From contig JBHGNT010000012.1 in the NCBI GenBank assembly GCA_043228905.1, forward strand, positions 7,192,001-7,256,000: 64,000 nucleotides of DNA, given 5' to 3'. This DNA comes from Azolla caroliniana. Lineage: Eukaryota; Polypodiophyta. Both the position numbers and the translations under genes were made by a program. This document shows, piece after piece, positions 30,698 to 43,184 of the stretch (within the stretch, counting starts at the first letter, position 1; the number at the start of each line of letters is the position of its first letter). Below the pieces are notes generated by a model that worked only from the letters and a program-made list of their open reading frames with translations, did no database searches and had not been told where the DNA came from.

Positions 30698-32207
30698 AAC
30701 TCCCCCTTCACTCCGGCATGGGGTGTCTTACTAGTCTGATCCTCTTCCGGCATGCATCCAGCTTGTCGGGTATCAACACTTTTGTCAGCATATCTGACCC
30801 GTTCTCGGCCGTGTAGATCTTCGTCAGTGCGAACTCCTGGTCATCTACTCTTTCCCGGATCCAGTGATACCTTCGCTGGATATGCTTCGTCCGGGAATGG
30901 TAGGCCACATTCTTAGCAAGGTGGATGGCACTTTGACTGTCGCAATAGAGTCGGTATTCATCTTGCCGGATACCGAGCTCTCTGATGAAGTCCTTCATCC
31001 ATAATATTTCCTTGTCGGCTTCCACAGCCGCCATGTACTCCGCCTCTGTGTTTGACAATGCAACCGTCTTCTGCAGCCTCGACTGCCACGAAACAGCTCC
31101 CCCTGCATATGTCATCACATACCCGGATGTAGACCGGCTGGTATCAACATCAGCCGACATGTCCGAATCGGTGAAACCGTCCAGTTGAGGTTTTCCGGAG
31201 CCGAATCGGAGACACATATTTGAAGTGCCCTTCAAATACCGGAGTATCCACTTGACCGCGTTCCAGTGCTCCTTGCCGGGATTGCTCATAAACCGGCTCA
31301 CCACTCCGACTGCGTATCCAATGTCCGGTTGGGTACAAACCATTGCGTACATCAAGCTCCCGACGGCAGAGGCATATGGGATCTTCATCATATCCGCCTT
31401 CTCTGTTTTCGTCTTCGGGCTTTGCTTACTGGATAGCTTGCAGTTTGCCGGAAGTGTCGAACCGACCGGTTTTGCATCTGACATGTTGAACCGGTGAAGC
31501 ACCTTTGTCACGTACTTCTCCTGTGACAGCCATAATTGCTTCGCTTTTCGGTTACGGATGATGTGCAACCCCAACATCTGTCTTGCCGGACCCAAGTCTT
31601 TCATTGAGAAGGTCCGGTTGAGAGCCTTCTTCAGCATTCGTATTTTGACTTGGTCCCGTCCGACGATCAACATGTCATCCACGTATAGAAGGAGTATCAG
31701 GAAGTCGCCTCCTTCAAACTTCTTCACAAACACGCAGTGATCAGCCAGCGTCTTGTGGTACCCTTGATCGGTCATGAAGGAGTCGAACTTCCGGTACCAT
31801 TGTCGGGGAGCCTGCTTCAATCCGTACAGGCTCTTCTTCAGCCGGCATACCAGGTGCTCCTTCCCTTTCTCCACGAATCCTTCCGGTTGCTGCATGTAGA
31901 TCTCCTCTTCGAGGTCGCCGTGAAGGAATGTCGTCTTCACGTCCAGCTGCTCTACCTCGAGGTCCATGCTTGTTGCTATACTCAGCACTGTCCGGATGGA
32001 GGTCATCTTTACTACCGGGGAAAATATCTCGTCGAAGTCCACGCCCTTCTTCTGCTGGAACCCCTTCACCACGATCCTGGCTTTGTATCTCGGGGGGTTG
32101 CCGACATCTCCCGGTTTCAACTTGTACACCCACTTATTTCGGAGTGTCCGCTTTCCTTTCGGCAACTCCACCAATTCGTATGTATGGTTCTCATGCACGG
32201 AATCCAT
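30698..32207 (-). pseudogene. Family A copia, RT and RNase H (copy 1)
   Basis: A nearly 500-residue open frame reads NKWVYKLKPGD, VKGFQQKKGVDFDEIFSPVV, LDVKTTFLHGDLEEE, LLLYVDDMLIVGRD, then RNase H with DSDMSADVDTSRST, EAEYMAAVEADKE and YCDSQSA, and ends LVRHPMPE beside the polypurine tract. Core motifs are intact. The start is not at a natural boundary because a stop at 32215-32217 separates it from the linker upstream. Confidence 0.85.
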
Positions 32208-34768
32208 CTCGTCCTACTTGGCACTAAACCATTTTTGGCTGTGGGTGTCTTCCTTCACTTCTTCGAAGCTTTCCGGCTCCCCCTCATCGGTCAGCAGAAC
32301 ATGCTCTACATCCGGAAATCTCCGGGGGGCCCTTCTCTCTCTGAGAGGATATCTCCGTCTTCGGGCTTCGGTAACCGGCTCCTCCATTTGCTCTTCATCT
32401 GAATCCGATTCGGGGTCTTGGCCGGTTCCGGTCTCAGCTTCCTCTACCTCTTCTTCTGCCGGTTCGGTATCCTCACCGTAACCGGCTGGTTCCTCGAGTG
32501 CTAACCGGTCTCTTGCCGGTTGGGTCTGCTCATTGTAGAGTCTATCCTTACCGGTTGACTCGGAGTTCATTATCTTCTTCTCCGACTCCTAGTCGGCGAG
32601 CGTCTTGTCCTCCATGAAGATAATATCTCGACTCCGGAATACCTTCTTGTCGACCGGGTCCCACACTCAGTAGCCGAACTCATCGTCACCGTAACCGAGG
32701 AATATGCATGGCCGGGTCTTTGGATCTAACTTTCCTCTCCAGTCCTTTGCTACATGCACGTACGCGAGACACCCGAACACCTTCAGGTGCCGATAGGATA
32801 CTTCCTTACCGGTCCACACTCTCTGTGGCGTGTCTCCGTCCAAGGATACTGAGGGTGATCTATTTATCACGTATGTCGCCGTCGACAATGCCTCAGCCCA
32901 AAACTTCTTGGGTAGTTTTGCATGTGCTAGCATACTCCGGACCCTCTCCATTATGGTCCGGTTCATCCTCTCGGCCAGTCCGTTTAGTTCCGGCATCTTC
33001 GGCACGGTAAATTCGAGCCGGATTCCCTTCGAGCAGCAGTACTCCTCGAACTGCCCCGGTACTCTCCTCCATTATTTGCTCGAACTGCCTTCAGCTTCCG
33101 GCTGGTTTCTCTTTCCACTCTCGTGTGGAGCTCTTTGAAGACGGATAACACCTGATCCTTTGTCTTCAACGGTGTGGCCCACAGCTTCCGGCTGTGGTCA
33201 TCTATGAACGTCACGAAGTAGTGCGCTCCGGCATGTGACTTCGTGTCTACTTGACACACATCCGTATGCACCAACTCTAGTGGTGCATTACGTCTCATCG
33301 GTGGCCTTGGTCGGAAGGAGGTCCGGTTTTGCTTACCGGCCAGGCAATCAGTGCACTTCTCCAAGTGCACGTTCTTCACTGGAATGAGGTTGTCGTCTGC
33401 AAGCCTCTTCATCCCCTTCTCGCTCATATGACACAGCCTCTTGTGCCATAGCTCACCGGTAGTGTCGGATGCCACGTTCACTTCTTCCGGACATAACCGG
33501 GCATTCATCAGGTACAACGTGTTTACCTTCCGGGCCCGAGCCACAATCAGGCTTCCTTTGCTAAACTTCATGACACCGTTCCGGATGCTACCCGTGTAGC
33601 CTTCATCATCTAGCCGACCGGCTGATATCAGGTTCAAACGAACTTCCGGAATGTGTCGGACATCCTTCAGCAGCAACTTGCATCCGATTGGTGTTGTCAG
33701 CCACACGTCTCCTATGCCGACAATTCGGCTTGTACCTTTATTCCCCATCCGGACACATCCGTGGTCACCGACTGAGTAGGATGAGAAGCATTTCCGGTAC
33801 GGGGTAAGGTGGAACGACGCTCCGGAGTCTACCACCCAGGTCATCTCGTCGCCGGCAAGGTTTATCTCACACTCCTCGGTGATGAGCATCAACTCTTCTT
33901 CACTTGCCGCGATTGTCGTCGTTCCCTTCCGGTCCGGCCCCCTCCGGTCTTTACCGTTCCGGTCTTTACCGTTCTGGTCCGGGGTTTGCTTCGAATCGGT
34001 ACCGTCGGTTTCCTTGTCTTTACGGAAATGCAGACAGTTCTTTTGGAAGTGTCCCGGCTTGCCGCAATAGAAGCAAGTAGGTCTCCCCCTTGACTTTGAC
34101 CGTGTCCCCGACTTCTCCCGGTTCTGGGGACTACGGTTTCTCTGTCTTCCGCGTTCCGATTCGGTAAGGAGCGCTTTGGAGTCGGAGCTCGTATCTTTGT
34201 CTTTCCGACGCGCCTCCTCATCTAGCAAGCTCGACATTACTCTTGCTAGGGATAACCGTTTTCCTTCTGGCCCGGCGTTGCCCAAATTGACAACCAACGT
34301 CTCCCAGCTATCCGGGAGGGAACCGAGCAGGAGTAGCGCTAGTACCTCATTGGCAAGAGGTACTTCCAATGACGTTGCCTGGTGTATCAGCCCCTGGAAG
34401 GAATTCATGTGCTCCGCCATGCTGGAGCCATCTTGGTACCGGAGTCTTACTAGCTTCCGGAATACCGACACCTGATTGACAACATTTTTGTTCTGGAACA
34501 TTATGCCGATCTTCTCCCAAAGCTCATGAGCCTTGCTCTCTTCATTGAAGTTGTTGTACAGGCTCATGTCGATGAAGCACCGTATGTACGCCGTTGTCTT
34601 CATGTGCATCACCTCCCATATCGCGGCGTTGATTTTGTCCGGTCTCTTGTCCCCGAACTGAACTAGCAGCCAGAGGTCTTTAACAACGAGCATGTCCCTC
34701 ATCTTCGACTTCCATACTGAATAGTTGGAGCCGGTGAGCTTGAACATGCCGCCAAACGATTCGTCCAT
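32208..34768 (-). pseudogene. Family A copia, Gag to integrase and linker (copy 1)
   Basis: ATG at 34768 starts MDESFGGMFKLTGSNYSVWK. Then follow the CCHC knuckle CFYCGKPGHFQKNC, the protease WVVDSGASFHLT, a gag-pre-integrase region and the integrase core with HTDVCQ, then (after a frameshift near 33000) NGLAERMNRT and FGCLAYVHVAKD. The Asn-Asn pair in RANNGGEY replaces the usual Asp-Asn of the second catalytic Asp. Stops near 32668 and 32592 break the linker. The copy is inactive. Confidence 0.85.
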
Positions 34769-34797
34769 TTTCTGTGTCGTTTTGCTCTGATACCACT

Positions 34798-35631
34798 TGT
34801 CGGGAACTTGTCGTTCCTTATGCGCAATGCTCGGCCACAACCGAGATTCTTTTCATACACAGAAAACGGGAAATAGAACACGACACAAAGAGGAGAAAGA
34901 TACACAGGAGGTTAACGTGGAAAACCCCAAACTAGGGGAAAAAACCACGGCAGCCCACAGGCTGCAAACTGTCACTATGTATGAATGTACAAAACAGTGA
35001 GTTCACGGAGGCAACAACCTCGGACTCACGATCTTCGCCACAGGCGGCGGTTACAACAGAGGCAACGACCTCTTTCTCTCTCTCTCTCTCTGTACAACGT
35101 TACGCACACTAATCTCGTGTAATACAGAAAAATTGACAACCACACATAAAGTTTGCCCTAAGTCATATTTATACTAATATGACTTTTCGGCTATTTACAA
35201 ATGTAGCCTCGATGGGCTCTTAGAAACATATTTACTAATATGTCTCTTCCTCCGGTTCACACCGGGCCTGCACCATCTGGCTCTTCGTAGCCGGGTACTC
35301 CTCATCCGGTTCACACCGGGCCTGCACCATCCGGCTCTCCGTAGCCGGGTACTCCTCATCCGGTTCACACCGAGTCTGTATCATCTGGCTCTCCATAGCC
35401 AGGTACTCCTCATCCGGTGTTCACTGGGTCTGCATCATCCGGCTCTCCGTGGCCGGGTACTCCTCATCCGGTCTTCATCGGGTCTGCATCATCCGGCTCT
35501 ACGTAGCCAGGTACTCCTCATCCGGTCTTCACCGGGTCTGCATCATCCGGCTCTCCGTGGCCAGGTCCACCTCATACGGTCTTCGGCACTGATCTTCTCC
35601 CTTCCCATCCGGAGGGACCTGTCTCCCAACA
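34798..35631 (-). repeat. Middle LTR of the compound copia (5' LTR of copy 1)
   Basis: On plus it starts TGTCGGGAACTTGTCG, next to the Met-type primer site at 34795-34784, and ends CTCCCAACA at 35631. It is 834 bp and clearly more diverged from the two outer LTRs than they are from each other. It contains five to six 54-bp CCGG-rich units, several with TTCACACCGGG variants. Confidence 0.8.
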
Positions 35632-37032
35632 GTACTGTCAGTACTTCTAGGACTTGTATAAAAGTGTTCATTGAACACACATATGTATAGAGCATGGTGA
35701 ATAGAGATTGAGTACTGTTGTTGAATATAGTTCTTGTGTTTTCTCTCACTCTCTCTATCTCTCCCGCGTATATTGCGTAAGCTCAAGCTCTCCATTGAAC
35801 CTGAGTTTTCTTCCTCCTGTTCGATCTTCACACTTGCTTCCGCACGTTACTTTTTACATGGTATCAGAGCGCGAGGGTTGAGAACCTCTCTGCAGCCGAC
35901 ACAGCTTGACGAAGAAGAACAAGAAGAATGATGGATAGAGGCATGGTGAGCTCGCTTCCAACAGAGAAGCTCGACAGAACCAACTACGCGTCTCGGTCCT
36001 ACAAGATGCACCAGTACCTGCTCGGGCACGGCTACTGGAGTTATGTCGAAGGAGCTAATGACGCGGCACCCGAATCGACACACAGAGACTTCCCGTCATG
36101 GGAGTGTGTGTGGGCGAACAACTATTGAGCTATGTTCGGGATGCAAAGACGCCGAAGGGTGCGTGGGAAAATCTGAAGAAGATTTTCACCGCGAGCACCA
36201 CAGCCAGGAAGCTTCAGCTCCGACAGGAGTTGAGCAACCTACGACAACGCAACTTGTCGGTGGCGGACTATACCTTGAAGATCAAGGATATCTGCGACCC
36301 CTCGCCTCCATAGAGGTGAACATCGAGGAGAGCGAGATGGTCCAGATCTGTCTCGGAGGTTTGGCGTCGAAGTTCGGAGCGTTCCGAATGGCTGTGTGTA
36401 CCCGGGAGAATACACTGTCCTTTTTTGACTTATAGTCAATGTTCCTGGTAGAGGAGAACCACGCGGGTGCGTCTACAAGTACGCATACCAACAACAGAAT
36501 GCTGTACACGGAGGGAGATAGGCCCCGTGGACGTGGAGGACGAGGCGAGTCGGGGCGCAATGGAGGCGGCCGACGAGATCAAGGAAGAAGGCACCGAAGT
36601 GATGCCGACAGCAACTCCGGACCCTCCGGAAACAGGGGGAGTCGAAGCGATGAGAACCGGCAAGGGAAGGCCATCGCGGAGTGCTAGTACTGTGGCAAGA
36701 AAGGCCACAGGGAAAGTGAGTGCTGGAAGAAGCGCGCCGTTTCGGAGAGAACCGGTTCCGGAAATGGCTCCGGACATACCGACAAGGGAAATCGGCAACG
36801 ATCGCACTACGCCGAAGACTCTGGGAGAGCCGGAGAAGGGTCTGCCTTCGTGACGAGACACGAAGCAAACTCAATGAAATAGACCACCCCGAGATCGGAC
36901 GAGGTGTGGTACGTAGACTCCGGCGCGTCAAACCACATGACGAGCCATAAGGAGTGGTTCTCGTACTTTGAAAAACCGATACAACCTGGAGTAGTCGCAA
37001 CTGGAGACGACACTCCGCATCCGATCGCGAAC
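35632..37032 (+). mobile_element. Plus-strand copia fragment (family C): LTR, gag, protease
   Basis: LTR 35636-35858 starts TGTCAGTACTTC and ends TTTTTACA, followed by the primer site TGGTATCAGAGC (35859-35870). Gag starts at about 35930 (MMDRGMVSSLPTEKLDRTNY), is broken by stops and frameshifts from 36126, shows a knuckle YCGKKGHRESECWKK near 36690-36730 and a protease motif VWYVDSGASNHMTSHK at 36907-36954. It stops abruptly at 37032, where minus-strand family A RNase H begins. A possible TATA region is at 35658-35668 (TTGTATAAAAG). Confidence 0.8.
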
Positions 37033-37775
37033 ATGTACTCCGCCTCCGTGGTTGACAATGCAACCATCTTCTGCAGCCTCGACTGCCACGAGACAGCTCC
37101 CCCTGCATATGTCATTACATACCCGGTTGTAGACCGGCTGGTATCCACATCAGCCGACATGTCCGAATCAGTGAAACCATCAAGTTGAGGTTTTCCGGAG
37201 CTGAATCGGAGACACATATTTGAAGTGCCCTTCAAATACCGGAGTATCCATTTGACCGCGTTCCAGTGCTCCTTACCGGGATTGCTCATAAACCGGCTCA
37301 CCACTCCGACTGCGTATCCTATATCCGGTCGGGTACACACCATTGCGTACATCAGGCTCCCGACGGCAGAGGCATATGGAATCTTCATCATATCCTCCTT
37401 CTCTGCTTTCATCTTCGGGCTTCGCTTACCGGATAACCTACAGTTTGCCGAAAGTGTCGATCCGACCGGTTTTGCATCTGACATGTTGAACCGGTGAAGC
37501 ACCTTTGTCACGTACTTCTCCTGTGACAACCATAATTGCTTCATTGACTGGTCCCGAATAATATGCATGCCCAGCATCTGTCTTGCCGGACCCAAGTCTT
37601 TCATTGAGAAGGTCCGGTTGAGGGTCTTCTTCAGCATACGTATTTTGACTTGGTCCCGTCCGACGATCAACATGTCATCCACGTACAGAAGGAGTATCAG
37701 GAAGTCGCCTCGTTCGAACTTCTTCACAAACACACAGTGATCGGCCTGCGTCTTGTGGTACCCTTGATCGGTCAT
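37033..37775 (-). pseudogene. Family A copia, RT end and RNase H start (copy 2)
   Basis: Matches copy 1 closely: LLLYVDDMLIVGRD, RQMLGMHII, VCTRPDIGYAVGVVSRFM and DSDMSADVDTSRSTT. It ends exactly at TTEAEYM, the point matching 31032 in copy 1, and is fused to the family C fragment. The last part of RNase H and the 3' LTR are missing at this place. Confidence 0.85.
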
Positions 37776-40768
37776 GAAGGAATCGAACTACCGGTACCAT
37801 TGTCGAGGAGCCTACTTTAGTCCGTATAGGCTCTTCTTCAGCCGGCATACCAGGTGCTCCTTCCCTTTCTCCACAAATCCCTCCGGTTGCTGCATGTAGA
37901 TCTCCTCTTCGAGGTCGTCGTGAAGGAATGTCGTCTTCACGTCTAGCTGTTCTACCTCGAGGTCCACGCTTGCCGCTATACTCAGCACCGTCCGGATGGA
38001 GGTCATCTTTACTACCGGGGCAAATATCTCGTCAAAGTCCACGCCCTTTTTCTGCTGGAACCCCTTTACCACGATCCTGGCTTTGTATATCGGGGGGTTG
38101 CCGACATCTCCCGGTTTCAACTTGTACACCCACTTGTTTCGGAGGGCCCGCTTTCCTTTCGGCAACTCCACGAATTCGTACATATGGTTCTCATGCAGGG
38201 AATCCATCTCATCCTGCATGGCACTTAACCATTTGCGGCTGTGGGTGTCATCCTTCGCTTCTTCGAAGCTTTCCGGCTCCCCCTCATCAGTCAGCAGAAC
38301 ATGCTCTACATCCGGAAATCTCCAGGGCGCCCTTCTCTCTCTGAGAGGATATCTCCGTCTTTGGGCTTCGGTAACCAGCTCCTCCATTTGCTCTTCATCC
38401 GAATCCGATTCGGGGTCTTGGCCGGTTCCGGTTTCAGCTTCCTCTACTTCTTCTTCAGCTTGTTCGGTATCCTCACCGCAACCGGCTGGTCCCTTGAGTG
38501 CTAACCGGTCTCTTGCCGGTTGGATCTGCTCATCGTAGAGTCGATCCTTACCGGTCGACTCGGAGTTCATTATCTTCCTCTCCGACTCCCAGTCGGCGAG
38601 TGTCTTGTCTTCCATGAAGATAATATCTCGACTCCGGAATACCTTCTTGTCGACCAGGTCCCACACTCGGTAGCCGAACTCATCGTCACCGTAACCGAGG
38701 AATATGCATGGCCGGGTCTTTGGATCTAACTTTCCTCTCCGGTCCTTAGCTACATGCACGTACGCGAGACACCCGAAAACCTTCAGATGCCGGTAGGATA
38801 CTTCCTTACCGGTCCATACTCTCTGTGGGCTGTCTCCGTCCAAGGGTACTGAGGGTGATCTATTTATCACATATGTCGTCGTCGACAATGCCTCAGCCCA
38901 AAACTTCTTGGGTAGTTTTGCATGCGCTAGCATACTCCGGACCCTCTCCATTATGGTCCGGTTCATCCTCTCGGCCAGTCCGTTTAGTTCTGGCGTCTTC
39001 AGCACGGTAAATTCGAGCTGGATTCCCTTCGAGCGGCAGTACTCCTCAAACTGCCCCCGGTATTCTCCTCCGTTATCTGCTCGAACCGCCTTCAGCTTCC
39101 GGCCGGTTTCTCTTTACACTCTCGCGTGGAGCTCTTTGAAGACGGATAGCACCTGATCCTTCGTCTTCAACGGTGTGGCCCACAGCTTCTGGCTGTGGTC
39201 ATCTATGAACGTCACGAAGTACTGTGCTCCGGCATGTGACTTCGTGTCTACTTGACACACATCCGTATGCACCAACTCCAGTGGTGCATTACGTCTCATC
39301 GGTGGCCTTGGTCGGAAGGAGGTCCGGTTTTGCTTACCGGCCAGGCAATCAGTGCACTTCTCCAAGTGCACGTTCTTCACTGGAATGAGGTTGTCGTCTG
39401 CAAGCCTCTTCATCCCCTTCTTGCTCATATGACACAGCCTCTTGTGCCACAGCTCACCGGCAGTGTCGGATACCACGTTCACTTCTTCCGAACATAACCG
39501 GGCATTCATCAGGTATAGTGTGTTGACCTTCCGGGCCCGAGCCACAATCAGGCTCCCTTTGCTGAACTTCATGACACCGTTCCGGATGCTACCCGTGTAG
39601 CCTTCATCATCTAGCCGACCGGTTGATACCAGGTTCAGACGAACCTCCGGAACGTGTCGGACATCCTTCAGCTCCAACTTGCATCCGGTTGGTGTTGTCA
39701 GCCACACGTCTCCTATGCCGACAATTCGGCATGTTCCTTCATTCCCCATCCGGACACAGCCTTGATCACCGGCTGAGTAGGATGAGAAGCATTTCCGGTC
39801 CAGGGTAAGGTGGAATGACGCTCCCGAGTCTACCACCCAGGTCATCTCGTCGCCGGCAAGGTTTATCTCACTCTCCTCGGTGATGAGCATCAGCTCTTCT
39901 TCACTTGCCGTGATTGCCGTCGTTCCCTTCCGGTCCATTCCCCTTCGGTCTTTACCGTTTCGGTCCGGTATCCGCTTCGGATCGGTAACGTCGGTTTCCT
40001 TGTCCTTTCGGAAATGCCGACAGTTCTTCTGGAAGTGTCCCGGCTTGCCGCAATAGAAGCAAGTAGGTCTCCCCCTTGACTTTGACCGTGTCCCCGACTT
40101 CTCCCGGTTCTGGGGACTACGGTTTCTATGTCTTCCGCGTTCCGATTTGGTAAGGAGCGCTTTGGAGTCGGAGCTCGTATCTTTATCTTTCCGACGCGCC
40201 TCCTCATCTAGCAAGCTCGACTTTACTCTTGCTAGGGATAACCGCTTTCCTTCCGGCCCGGCGTTGCCGAAAGTGACAACCAACGTCTCCCAGCTATCCA
40301 GGAGGGAACCGAGCAGGAGTAGCGCTAGTACCTCATCGGCGAGAGGTACTTCCAATGAAGTTGCCTGGTGGATCAGCCCCTAGAAGGCATTCATGTGCTC
40401 CGCCATGCTGGAGCCATCTTGGTATCGGAGTCTTACTAGCTTCCGGAATACCGAAACCTGATTAACAGCATTTTTGTTCTAAAACATAATGCCGATCTTC
40501 TCCCAGAGCTCATGAGCCTTGCTCTCTTCATTGAAGTTGTTGTATAGGCTCATGTCGATGAAGCACCGTATGTATGCCATTTTCTTCATGTGCATCACCT
40601 CCCATATCGCGGCGTCGATTTTGTCCGGTCTCTTGTCCCCGAACTGAACCGACAGCCAGAGGTCTTTAACCACGAGCATGTCCCTCATCTTCGACTTCCA
40701 CACAGAATAGTTGGAGCCGGTGAGCTTGAACATGCCGCCAAACGATTCGTCCATATTCTGTGTCGTTT
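37776..40768 (-). pseudogene. Family A copia, Gag to RT (copy 2)
   Basis: Frames 40754-40479, 40355-39114 and 39005-37812 cover Gag, knuckle CFYCGKPGHFQKNC, protease WVVDSGASFHLT, integrase (FVTFIDDHSQKLW; NGLAERMNRTIME) and RT up to YGLK. Breaks lie near 40480-40380, 39110 and 37790-37811. The primer site lies at 40783-40770. Confidence 0.85.
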
Positions 40769-40783
40769 TGCTCTGATACCACT

Positions 40784-41575
40784 TGACGGGAACTCAAGGA
40801 TCCTTATACGCAACGCTCGGCCACAACCGAGCTTAGAATCACACACAGAAAATGGAAATAATGAATGACACGAAGAAGAGACGAGTATGCAGGATGTTTA
40901 CGTGGAAAACCCAAACTAAGGGGGAAAAACCACAACAGCCAACAGGCTGCAAACTATCACTATGTTAGATTGTACAGCAATGAGTTCACGGAGGCAACGA
41001 CCTCCTGCTCACGATCCTCGCCACAGACGGCGGTTACAACAGAGGCAACGACCTCTTTCTCTCTCTCTCTCTCTGTACACAGTTACGCGCTCTCTCTCTC
41101 CATGCACCAACAAGAAATAACAACTATAGCTAAAAGTTTGCCCTAAGTCATATTTATACTAATATGACTTTTCGGCTATTTACAAATATAGCCTCGATGG
41201 ACTCCCAGAAACATATTTACGAATATGTCTCTTCATCCGGTTCTCACATGGTCTGCACCATCCGGCTCTCCGTAGCCGGGTACTCCTCATCCGGTTCTCA
41301 CCGGGTCTGCACCATCCGGCTCTCCGTAGCCGGGTACTCCTCATCCGGTTCTCACCGAGTCTGCACCATCCGACTCTCCGTAGCCGAGTACTCCTCATCC
41401 GGTTCTCACCGGGCCTGCACCATCTGGCTCTCCGTAGCCGGGTACTCCTCATCCGGTTCTCACCGGGTCTGCACCATCCGGCTCTCCGTAGTCGGGTACT
41501 TGTCATACGGTTTCGGCCTCGGCCTATTGGCATTGTTCTTCTCCCTTCCCATCCGGAGGGACCTGTCTCCCAACA
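40784..41575 (-). repeat. 5' LTR of the compound copia
   Basis: 792 bp, plus-strand TGACGGGAACTCAAGG to CTCCCAACA. Close match to 24503-25060 with 30457-30697. It has about five copies of the 54-bp unit at 41225-41510. The following GATCC is the target duplication. Confidence 0.85.
41225..41510 (+). repeat. 54-bp CCGG-rich tandem repeat in the family A LTR
   Basis: The unit TACTCCTCATCCGGTTCTCA, then CCGGGTCTGCACCATCCGG, recurs about five times here, three to four times in the 3' LTR and five to six times in the middle LTR, and in related form on plus at 51670-51850 and 56410-56600. Copy number therefore varies between LTRs of one family. Confidence 0.8.
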
Positions 41576-42739
41576 GATCCTGTGCGTTAAGGCCGGTGGT
41601 GTTGGCTCCTCGGCCTGTTTCCTCTTTTGTTGCCGTATGGCCGAGGGCTGCTGGCATGTAGGCCGTGGGCTCGGTTGTGGAGAGGTCATTGATGTCCTTG
41701 TTGGTTTCTGGCGTATGGTGACACCCTAAACCCATTCGACACGGGTCGCTGTTAACGCCCGTTGTTTTTGTGTTTTTGGTGGGGGTGGTGCCGAGGCGGA
41801 AGTAGAGTTCCGAACGGCTGAGGGAGGTGGAGAAGGCGAGGGGTCTTCCCATTCTTCCTGGGTTAATGCCAAGATCTTCTCCCATTGTTTCCATGGTGGT
41901 GGTGGAGAGGTCAGGATGCGACGAGGGGAAACCAAAGGACGTGGGTAGAGGACTGTGAGGAAGTGATTGATCACAGGCAACAAACGCTTACCGATTTGGA
42001 AGGATTCGAGCGCCGCACGAACTCCTTCGCCGGTGATGATTCCCCAATCGATTTTGTTGCCTCCATACGCTCGGATGATGATAGCAGCTTTGTTCTGTGG
42101 CATACTCATGGGATTGGTATGCACAAAGGCGTATTCCATCAAGATCCGAGCGATTTCCCCGAAAGCTTTGTTTGGCCCTCTGTAAGTGCGGTAAGCTTTA
42201 CCCGACATCGAATACATCCCAAAATATTCCTTAATGATCGAGTGGGGAGGGATTTCGACCTCATGGTCTCTGCCCCGCGCAACGTCCTGCGCCATGCGAA
42301 TCATGTTGTTGGATACTATGTCAGGGTGTATTCGGCGTGCTATCGCTAGGGCGTCAGGGTGCGTTGGGGTGTCGATGACCCATAAATACTCACCCAATCC
42401 TCGTCGTTGGAGCCAAGAACGGGTTTCTTGTGATGCGTCGAGAGGCATGGTGGATGCGAAGGTTTGCTGGCAGGAGGTGTCGGGGGAAGCGATGAGACGA
42501 GGGCGAGACAGAGAGTTGGGGGATCGTTGTTGGTTTGTGCAAGGGCTACGAGGGCGAGAGGTAGGAGTCCATTTGCAGGGGCGATAAGAACGAGATAGAG
42601 TTGCGGAACTTGAAGATGGTGAAGGCAAGAACGCGTCTGAGTGGGTTGGCGCGTTGTGTGTGGGATAGTTTCTTTTATGAGACTGCCTAGGGTTTTGTGC
42701 AAGGAGAAGATCTTTGAGATTCCTAGTCGTGGCTGCCAT
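41576..42739 (-). pseudogene. Extra ORF of the large gypsy, N-terminal part
   Basis: ATG at 42739 opens a 337-residue frame to 41726. A Ser/Pro-rich basic N-terminus precedes a globular part at about 100-260 (LGEYLWVIDTPTHPDALAIA, IPPHSIIKEYFGMYS, and AAIIIRAYGGNKIDWGIITG). It resembles the conserved, poorly understood proteins that follow integrase in some plant gypsy elements; I cannot name a family. After a frameshift near 41730 it goes on to GATCC, where the compound copia splits it, and continues at 24497. Confidence 0.55.
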
Positions 42740-43184
42740 AATAAGGTATTATGGCCACGCGTCCCAGGAGTGCTAGTCTGGTGTGCATGTTGCTTAAATA
42801 TTCTATTTTAAAGTGGATATGACTAGTTGGTGCACCTAAAAAAAATCTTGTGGTTTGGGGTGATTAGTTAGGTAATTCTAGGTAATGCTAATTTAACTAC
42901 TAAAAATCATTCCTACTATATACATTTGGTGGGTAGGTCATGATTTTACCGATAGGGACACGTGGCCTCATTCGAGACATCGTCCAGGAGCTGGTCAGTG
43001 CCGTCGGTCACGCGAAAGGATTAATTGGGGTCGTCCCGAGGTAAGGTCGAAGGCGGAAGCCATTTGCCCAGCTCTTGACGATGTCTCCGGCAAGTGTGCC
43101 GAGTTGGAATGTGCCATTAAACTCGTCAATTATCCCAAAGGGGCATGTCCATCGGAATCGTAATTTATCCGGCATAGCACCGAG
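42740..43184 (-). other. Spacer between integrase and the extra ORF
   Basis: About 43000-43184 still encodes the frameshifted integrase tail. From 42740 to about 42980 the DNA is AT-rich with no ORF, and could hold a promoter or leader for the extra ORF. No clear signal was found. Confidence 0.4.

Larger units (their letters stand above)
24503..41575 (-). mobile_element. Compound copia (family A) bounded by GATCC duplications
   Basis: GATCC at 24498-24502 and 41576-41580 flanks the block, whose outer LTRs (24503-30697, split by a younger copia, and 40784-41575) are nearly alike. Inside lie a third, more diverged LTR (34798-35631), two gag-pol regions in the same orientation, and a plus-strand fragment of another copia (35632-37032). 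So one target duplication encloses three LTRs. Either two elements are nested or joined, or the unit transposed as a template-switch chimera. Confidence 0.75.

Noticed and set aside
41164-41661. ORF of repeated GSHRVCTIRLSV units
   Set aside because: Translation of the 54-bp LTR repeat, on both strands; not a gene.
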